Assembly: GCA_002633005.1 (NCBI GenBank)
Contig: NMRA01000274.1
Span: 39,817-103,816 of the forward strand
Direction: 5' to 3'
Source of the DNA: Phoronis australis
Taxonomy: Eukaryota; Phoronida; Phoronidae
DNA length: 64,000 bases
Shown one piece after another: positions 57,901 to 64,000 of this stretch. The notes below the pieces were generated by a model that was not told the origin of the DNA, made no database searches, and worked only from the letters and a program-made list of their open reading frames with translations. The first letter of the stretch is position 1. The number at the start of each line of letters is the position of its first letter. Position numbers and translations under genes: made by a program.

Positions 57901-59502
57901 CTATTGGTGTGTTGTCATTAACTAGCCTGTTGTTCTTGGATCTGGTCGTTTTTCATTTGTCATAGCCCACAATTTGATGGACAATTGGATTCTTTTGTGA
58001 AATTTCTAAGGAAACAAATACAAAGACAATTTCAGTCTAACATTTCATTGGTTTGTTCTGTCTAGATGTCATGAAATAACATTTGGGAAAAAAATTTCCA
58101 TTACTGGCATGAAGGTAAGCAGCCTTTCCACAGTAGAAAAGTGATGATTTTGGCAATTTTTAATGTGAAGTGATGATTTTGTGCAAAATAAGTGAAGATT
58201 TGCCATACAAGTTGTGTGTTGCATCTCACAGTCTTGCAGATGTTTGAAAACTAATTTGCAAAGCTTGACATCTATTCAGCCAGATGCTGGGCACAGTTGG
58301 AAAATGTGTATGGTAAAAACTCTCCAGTGGCGGACAATTATCTAAAATATGGGACATCGGAATTCAATCTGAAATTGTATTTTCTGAAGTTTGGGACGTC
58401 GGTGATTTTGACGTTCATGCGTTTCGTATCAACAGAAGTTGAAAATAGACTTGGCAGTTCAGATACAACATTTTCACTTCACAAGTCCCCATATAGTATA
58501 CAACATCAAGGTGAATGGCCATATTTGTCATAGATTGTAATATTTGATTTGAGTCAGCTAATATTGACTATTTGTAAAATTTGAAACAGCCTCCGACCTC
58601 ATGAAAAATCATTACATTGCCCAAACTGGAGGCTATTTTGTCCTAGGCTATGTGTAACATGGATGGAGATCTGTGATTATATTACACTGGAGTCATTGAT
58701 AAAGAATTTTCTACTTTGCAGATCACTGAATTTATATTACACTGGCGGGGATATATGTGATTTAACAGGAGAACACAGAAATGTTGAAGTTAGACTAAGG
58801 TGAGAATTATTTATATTAAAAGTAAATATCGGTAACGTCTGTCCACGACACATACTGATTGTGATAGACGTGTGTTTATTGATATCCTGATATTGATAAT
58901 GCCAGTCCATTCTGTCCACTGTTCATATGTTGATATTGATAACACTTTCAGATGTAAAGATGACTCACAACACCCTCATGCTGTGTCTTTGTTTCTGCTG
59001 GAACCGTCCGTCTGCCAATATGTTCTTGGGGTGAGGAAGGATCTTGGCTTTCAATAATACTCATTTTGTTCACACTCATAGTGTTCTGAATGCGAGTGCA
59101 ATATAGTTTTCAATACCTGTTTACTCGCCTATTTACTCAGTTTGTTGAGGGAGAACCTTTTCCTTTTTGAAAATCACTACAGCCTCTTCAAAAGTTACTA
59201 ACTGCATTTAGTTGTTTTTCCTATGGGCTGGATAAAATTTCTGTTGTTAAGCCAAGTTAATTTTCAAAAGGATGATGAAAATGAGATATCTTTGAACAAC
59301 TTTTCAACATTACAGACTATTCATTAAATGAAGTGACTTTTAGTACTGAAAACAACAATGGTGAAATAGTCATTACCAGTGGGTGCCACAGTCTAATAAA
59401 AGTGCTTCTTATTTATTCCTGAAGGTGGAGTCACCTATTCTGTGTCAGGTGATTGAAAGAGCAGACGAGAATGGAATTGTGCAAACAAAGGATCTGCCCT
59501 GA
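45795..59502 (+). CDS. ERLEC1: ERLEC1 (XTP3-B), ER lectin with two MRH domains
   Basis: Fourteen exons: 45795-45932, 47497-47601, 48361-48441, 51023-51100, 51529-51568, 51818-51918, 52676-52896, 53719-53830, 54170-54325, 54935-54994, 57342-57445, 58722-58799, 58952-59030 and 59425-59502. All are in phase and give 476 residues, close to human ERLEC1 (483). A signal peptide (core ATFLVVLPIF) precedes SIPFDINWPG. Each MRH domain keeps the mannose-binding residues. MRH1 has YWSYELCHARHIRQYHE (Q), PRK (R) and ETSTCEY (E...Y). MRH2 has [18 protein letters not shown], HRN and EPSVCQY. ERLEC1 binds trimmed high-mannose glycans and SEL1L in ER-associated degradation. There is an in-frame TAA 15 bases before the ATG. 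The donors of exons 8 (gttggt) and 7 (gtgcgt) are weak. Confidence 0.96.
46066..46176 (+). repeat. Repeat family R1, copy c
   Basis: Same orientation as copy a, in ERLEC1 intron 1. Confidence 0.55.
48736..50405. mobile_element. 1.67-kb TIR transposon relic with TTAA flanks (Kolobok/piggyBac-like)
   Basis: The left end AGGAGAATGCCACC and the inverted right end AGGAGCATGCCACC match 13 of 14, and each is flanked by TTAA (48732-48735 and 50406-50409). TTAA target sites are typical of Kolobok and piggyBac elements. It lies in ERLEC1 intron 3 and holds a broken minus-strand ORF with a P2X7-like motif. Confidence 0.7.
48846..49362 (-). pseudogene. Broken ORF with P2X7-like C-terminal-domain start
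   Basis: The first part (from 49362) reads MATAIPCDLDESSSVKPDED ... LSFTGYQFEQEYSDEEA and then stops. 'YQFEP.Y(S/T).EE' opens the Zn-binding ballast domain shared by P2X7 tails and many transposon-borne proteins. The downstream part (49193 on) is in another frame. I judge the family by motif only. Confidence 0.4.
51292..51366. repeat. Dispersed repeat related to 6531-6605
   Basis: 'gtgcttctcttgtaatacat' and 'atcttgcatttttgtgag' align with the NIDO-intron copy. It lies in ERLEC1 intron 4. Confidence 0.45.
52300..52502. repeat. 37-bp tandem repeat in ERLEC1 intron 6
   Basis: Units starting gtgacaa(t/g)ccaacttgct repeat at 52300, 52337, 52374, 52411, 52448 and part of 52485, almost identical. 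Confidence 0.95.
52676..52896 (+). CDS. ERLEC1: ERLEC1 exon 7: second half of MRH1
   Basis: Carries NMSDGTPCDLTNQPRKASLH, YICQPEG and ETSTCEYELTILSSQLCKHP, the R and E...Y sugar-binding residues and the disulphide Cys of MRH1. It ends in phase 2 at gtgcgt. Confidence 0.93.
52945..53275. repeat. 15-bp minisatellite, about 22 copies, ERLEC1 intron 7
   Basis: Unit gtaactaagcgcagt with a few variants. It starts about 48 bp after the exon 7 donor. As 15 is divisible by three and the unit lacks stops in some frames, long ORFs appear on both strands (Ser-Val-Thr-Lys-Arg repeats on plus). Confidence 0.95.
54935..54994 (+). CDS. ERLEC1: ERLEC1 exon 10: WW and Q motifs of MRH2
   Basis: [20 protein letters not shown]: the double Trp and the glutamine used for trimannose recognition in OS-9/ERLEC1 MRH domains. 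Confidence 0.93.
55397..55508. repeat. 56-bp tandem duplication
   Basis: aataagtttcgttttcatga... is repeated once with two changes. ERLEC1 intron 10. Confidence 0.9.
56271..57065. mobile_element. 795-bp TIR element in ERLEC1 intron 10
   Basis: agggctgttccag.aaaatc.gt and a following G-rich run at the left are mirrored at the right (ccccctcccatacagatttt then gctggaacagccct). The flanks aagttata and aagtggtt may be a worn 8-bp duplication. No transposase ORF remains. Confidence 0.75.
59425..59502 (+). CDS. ERLEC1: ERLEC1 terminal exon
   Basis: VESPILCQVIERADENGIVQ then TKDLP and TGA, matching the conserved VESP.(I/L)C end of ERLEC1. Confidence 0.93.
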   Translation: MESPILCQVIERADENGIVQTKDLP

Positions 59503-60545
59503 GAGTGCATGACATTTTATGTTCATTCTTTGCATTGTACAAAATCATTCACATTGTAAAAATCTTTTAAGGCAGAGTTTGCGATCCTTGCTGTAATAAG
59601 TTACATGGCAAGCGCTTTCTATGACAGTCATTATCCCTGAGTTTCTCACTTGTTGTTTGCGATGTCTGTTGATTGCTCTGTGCAGCAAGCATTTGTGCCA
59701 GGAAACCATGATGCTGTTTAAAGCCCATTGTGTTATAGGATGTTATCAGTCGTGTCTGATTACCCAATGTTCTCAATGGATTATGGTGTCATCGTTCCTG
59801 TTAGGAATACCTCTTGGTTCTTATTTTCAGCAAAATGCAGGTTTTATTTTAGTGACTATGTGGAGTGTCCTCAGTTCATACTTAACCTGTTTGGGATTTT
59901 ATTTCAATGCCTTGATGGGTTGTCCTGAGCCAGTACTTTACCTGTGTAGGATTTTATTGTAGTGGCTGAATACAGTGTCCCTGGTTTATAGGTATTGAAT
60001 GCGATCTCATGATGAAGAATCATTTGTTCATATTATCTCAAAACATCCTCATTTTATGGTTAGTACATTCAGAGCATTTACTTCAGTGATCAGAGACACC
60101 TTTGGGCAAGAAACATCAACAAATTTTATGGAAATTCGAGATAATTTTGGGTAACATTTGTTAACGTCTACTAACAGAACTACCCAATACCTCGCTGTAG
60201 AAAACGGAGAACTGCGTAAAATATCCATTAGAGTATAACAGATTTTGTTTGCACACGCTGCAGTTATGACTGTTCTGTTCTGAATACATCACATAGAATT
60301 CGTTCAGTGTCGTATAAACTTACTGTTTAGCTTGCAAAGTACAAAACAGAAGGTAACAGGCCATTATGCACCAGAATTGCAATAACATACATTCTATCAA
60401 AATTTGTAAAGGAAACAAATTTTGCATGTGGTGTAATCAAGGATGTATCAGTTCCTGTTCTGAAGTCTCTAAGGGTAAATAATTGTTCCAGTATTTATTA
60501 ACAACTGTGAAAGGATAAATATAGAATAAAGCTGATTGTCGTTTC
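59503..60545 (+). other. Probable ERLEC1 3' UTR
   Basis: Runs from the stop codon to AATAAA at 60525-60530, the first canonical hexamer I noted. The plus-strand ORF at 59621-59962 inside it has no domain or splice support. Confidence 0.4.
60525..60530 (+). terminator. Candidate ERLEC1 polyadenylation signal
   Basis: AATAAA about 1 kb after the ERLEC1 stop, just ahead of a promoter-like segment. Confidence 0.4.
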
Positions 60546-60565
60546 TGTTCTTCCGGTTTGTCAAA

Positions 60566-60600
60566 ATGGTCGCGCTACTAAAATGCATTCAGCTGCTCTT
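60566..60600 (+). CDS. Possible first coding exon of an unidentified gene
   Basis: ttccgg (ETS-like) and caaaatggtcgcgc (YY1-like, overlapping the ATG) precede MVALLKCIQLL and a donor gtaagg in phase 2. The arrangement resembles a housekeeping promoter. I could not find a matching second exon in the window. Confidence 0.25.
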
Positions 60601-60810
60601 GTAAGGAAGCACAATGTGTATCACGTCGTATTTACAAAATAATGCGGAAAGGTCTCAAGTTGAACTCTCCTTTTTGCGGAGGTAGAGAAGTGCATTTTGT
60701 TATTTATCAAGCTTACGCTGGCTGCTAATACACTTCTGAGCCAGGTCAGACAAGTAAAGAATTACATATGCCCGCCCTCTCAGATTGTCAATTGTTACAA
60801 AATGGACAAA

Positions 60811-60848
60811 ATAGTGAACTGGAATATTAAAATATGCCAGTTCACTAT
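60811..60848. repeat. Perfect 12-bp inverted repeat
   Basis: atagtgaactgg and ccagttcactat are separated by 14 AT-rich bases. It could form a hairpin; no role is evident. Confidence 0.6.
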
Positions 60849-62414
60849 GCAACACAACAGCAAGACACCACTGGCGACACAATAACAAACTAATTTTGAT
60901 GTAAAATAGAGAATCGGGAAAATCTGATAAGGTTTTGTAGCTGAAAATTTTGAATTGGACACTGCATAGGTTTTATATCCATCCACATTTCGGGTTACAA
61001 CTGCACCTCGTCCTCATTTAGCCAGCTGGACCATTCCACTGAAATGTTGGTAAAATACCTTCTTTTCATTAATTAAGTTTCTCAATTTAGCTTGCAGTAG
61101 TTAGTAGTAGAGTTATGAACTTCCTGCGTGAAACGAATATTTGGGAGCCAGCATTATTATCTAGTGCGTTGTTAGTCTTGAGATCAACTCATCACTTCCT
61201 TCCGAAGATGGGATGAAAGTGACGTCATGCATAGATAAGATTTTTGAGTGAATTTGTGCCTGTGTTTAGTTTCATGAGAATTTGGGGTCTGTTCCCCGTA
61301 AACTGGTCTTGATCTACACACAGCTATTTCTGAAAAATCATAAACAAAGTCTGCGAGAGTATACCAGAGATAACTTCTATTAAATTGTTTTTAGGCTGGT
61401 GCGCTCATAATTACTTGGCTAAACTTTTATTCACTTACTAAGAAAGTGGGGATGCTAGACCAAATTTCTGCCTCAAGTTTTGAGACTTCATGAAACATAC
61501 CCCAGGTCTTGGTTGTGCTCCCATTTCGCAACTCCTGACTAAAGGGTTTACCCAAGTAATTACAAGAGCATCAGTTTAGAAATAATTAAGAAATTCTCTC
61601 GGTGACTAGCAGTTACATATACATACATACATAGGTACGTATATATTCGCAGACTCCCATTTTTGTCCTAGTAAGATTTAATCGGTTTTCAGAAAATGTT
61701 TGTGTGGAGCACAAGACCTAAGTTCTGACTCACTACTAAAATGACTACGTGAATAAGGCACTTGTCATCATTCAGACAAGCTCAGTGCTCCTTTGTGCAA
61801 TGGGCAATTAAGATTTTCACCAGGAGCTAATAAACAAAACCATTTTATGACATATAGAGATCAGAAAGCAGTTCATCAGCATGGGGCAGTAGCAAGACAA
61901 GGGAACCACGTAATTTACCTGAATACAGGCATTTCTATGGGAAGGTCTCTTGCTTCACTAGACACCTAGTGATTTTCCAATTCCCCCGTTTTTGTATTAC
62001 CAACACTCCTGAATCCTTTCTACTTGTGTTGCAGCAATGTGAGCGTAAATCAACAGTCTGCATTTCATTCACCACACAGGCCGCAGATTAAAATAACGCC
62101 ACAAGTTTATGTATAAAGTTTATGCACAATTTACAGCAAGGTTCAATACAATCATGGAAGGAGGTTTGCCATCTATCTTACAAAATTAGCATACATGCAA
62201 ATGTACAGATTGGTGTAAGTAGGCCCCGGCCAGTATGCGATCTTCCTATGCTACAACAGATGCATAAAGCTACAGGCCTCATCTTAGAATGCATGCAACT
62301 GAAATCACTACAACTACTAGATTCATATGCACACTCCATTGTGCTCGCGTCTCTAAGCCACCTGCACGAAAGCACAACACGTTCACAACTTAACATTCAT
62401 TCCTGCACCCAGTA

Positions 62415-62624
62415 TTAATCGAACCGAGAGGCAAAAAGCTTAACAGCAACCGTGTTCTTTTCATTTTTGTCAACATGCCTTTTTATCGCGACGTCTTCCG
62501 ACTTCGGTGCAGGAATCTTCGTGAAACGGAGCCACAATGACTTTGTTATACCTTGCACACAATAAGACAAAACCTTAGAAGACACCGTTCTTGTCTCGTC
62601 CATCTCAACATCAGTTTCACAACC
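62415..62624 (-). CDS. Possible terminal exon of an unidentified gene
   Basis: An acceptor-like ctatag precedes 69 codons and TAA: GCETDVEMDETRTVSSKVLS, then KSLWLRFTKIP, VAIKRHVDKNEKNTVAVKLF and SRFD. Composition looks coding, but I recognise no family. The polypyrimidine tract is about 20 bp upstream. Confidence 0.3.
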   Translation of the reverse strand, partial: GCETDVEMDETRTVSSKVLSYCVQGITKSLWLRFTKIPAPKSEDVAIKRHVDKNEKNTVAVKLFASRFD

Positions 62625-64000
62625 CTATAGTATACGTACAGAAAATCAAAAAAAGAATCCTTCAATTATTCAGAGGAAGACAGTCGATGGAATTGTGATC
62701 CACTATTTAGGAAGGCACTGGCAAAATTGCAATCAACAATCATTTTACCACCAAAGGTATAAATCTCTTGAATAGTCAGTTATAAGTATAAAACGCACAG
62801 CTCACAGAATTAAAATTTTGCGAAAAGACGAGACGCAACTGATTAAAAACAAAAGGCTGAATTACTATTAGTAGATTTGTCCAATAATTGCACTTTTTCA
62901 AATAAACAGGCACATATTTTGAAACAAACATGTAGATAACCAGATTGAATCTTAACAAATACACCACTGAGTATCTAGTCGATATAAATGCAAAACTGTC
63001 TTGAACACAAGTTCTACAATACATGTATTTAAGTAAAACCAACACGAGATAACAAGCTGACGAGTAGTAAGTAGTAGCCATTAACAATGGACGTCCTACG
63101 ACAGTACGAGATCGTGAAATTCACGGATACGTAATGATATGTGCAACAGCTAGAGCAAGACTGGAGAGAATTCCTCTATTAAAAAATTACCCTAATTACA
63201 ACTGCATTCGCCAACAGTTACCAAATTGGACCACAACAAAGAAAGCAAGTCAACAACCTAGAAATTTACAATTTTCGCAACTAGAACTTAATTACACAAT
63301 TAGAAGGAGGCGGGTCGTCTCCCACCTGATTAATTACAATTTTAAGACATTCTCCGACAACTCCTCTCAGTGTGACCTGTTTGCAGGGCGGCTGCTACCT
63401 ACTACCTAATACTAGTACGTAAACATGAAACCTTTACAGATAAAATAAACACAAAGAGAGAGAAAAGCACCATGATTTGACAAAGTCGGAAAACCCAGTT
63501 CTAAGCTAGTAATATATATCATACGAAAATCTCATTTACAATATACACAAAAAATAATTGTTCAATATAAAAACTGTCACCACTTCGCTAACTCCCATAG
63601 TACGCGCACGTCACTCTTGGCGCGTCAATAAAGTAGATTGCCCACGTAAGGTAGGTCAGGTTTTGGTGTAATGCTTAAAAACGACCAATAGGCCACCGTC
63701 TCTCTGTGTGTGTAAACAAGTGTACATCGAGCCCTCGCAATGAAGGAAAACAGGAAATAAATTAGAAGACCCGGCGAGGTGGCCAGACCCAGATGACTAA
63801 CTAATAAATATCTAAAATATAATTTCTACTGTAGGATTAAGTACAGCTCTACTAAAACAATCACCAGGTGTCGCCACCGAACGCCGGGTCTCCGCAACAA
63901 GCGACAGCAAAAGCTGCCTCGTCAAGTTAACCCAAACTGCTTCGCGACACCAAACACTCAAAGGCATATCACATGTCGACACATCACCCAAGTTGCTACG
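62625..64000. other. Right-hand end, no gene recognised
   Basis: AT-rich DNA. A short plus-strand start at 63087 (MDVLRQYEIVKFTD, then gtaatg) could be an exon but has no downstream partner in view. Confidence 0.35.

Noticed and set aside
59621-59962. 113-codon plus-strand ORF after ERLEC1
   Set aside because: Lies in the probable 3' UTR with several Cys/Leu-rich frames open; no homology seen.

Overview
The window is intron-rich animal nuclear DNA. It has spliced genes with GT/AG introns of about 0.1-4 kb, AT-rich intergenic sequence, SINEs, MITEs and minisatellites, and no bacterial-type gene organisation. Its proteins point to a metazoan. The density of small repeats and an apparent pair of unmerged haplotypes suggest a highly polymorphic invertebrate, probably marine, but I cannot name a clade from sequence alone.

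Three genes could be rebuilt exon by exon with consistent reading phase. (1) 3.9-13.4 kb, plus strand: a six-coding-exon gene for a 365-residue secretory protein with a signal peptide, a NIDO (nidogen extracellular) domain, a Cys-rich tail and a C-terminal KTEL that looks like an ER-retrieval signal. Its promoter has a TATA box in a tandemly duplicated 54-bp unit carrying CACGTG boxes, next to an ER-stress-element-like CCAAT-N8-CCACG. (2) 18.0-40.9 kb (first exon unresolved), minus strand: a TMEM87-family seven-transmembrane Golgi protein. Two consecutive exons occur twice, in 2.3-kb near-identical blocks that meet at a single N. (3) 45.8-59.5 kb, plus strand: a complete ERLEC1 (XTP3-B) gene of 14 exons and 476 residues, an ER lectin of glycoprotein quality control with two MRH domains.

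The remainder is intergenic and intronic DNA with many decayed mobile elements. Examples are a 1.67-kb element with TTAA flanks and a P2X7-like ORF relic in an ERLEC1 intron, a 795-bp TIR element, fold-back MITEs, tRNA-derived SINEs and Penelope-like or hammerhead-like fragments. There are also 15-, 20-, 37-, 45-, 56- and 141-bp tandem repeats. A 933-base assembly gap lies at 37206-38138. Possible further exons at 15.8-17.0 kb (minus), 60.57 kb (plus) and 62.4-62.6 kb (minus) could not be assigned to a known gene.

All three recognised products are predicted to enter or act in the ER/Golgi. That is a suggestive neighbourhood, but three genes are too few to claim a functional cluster.
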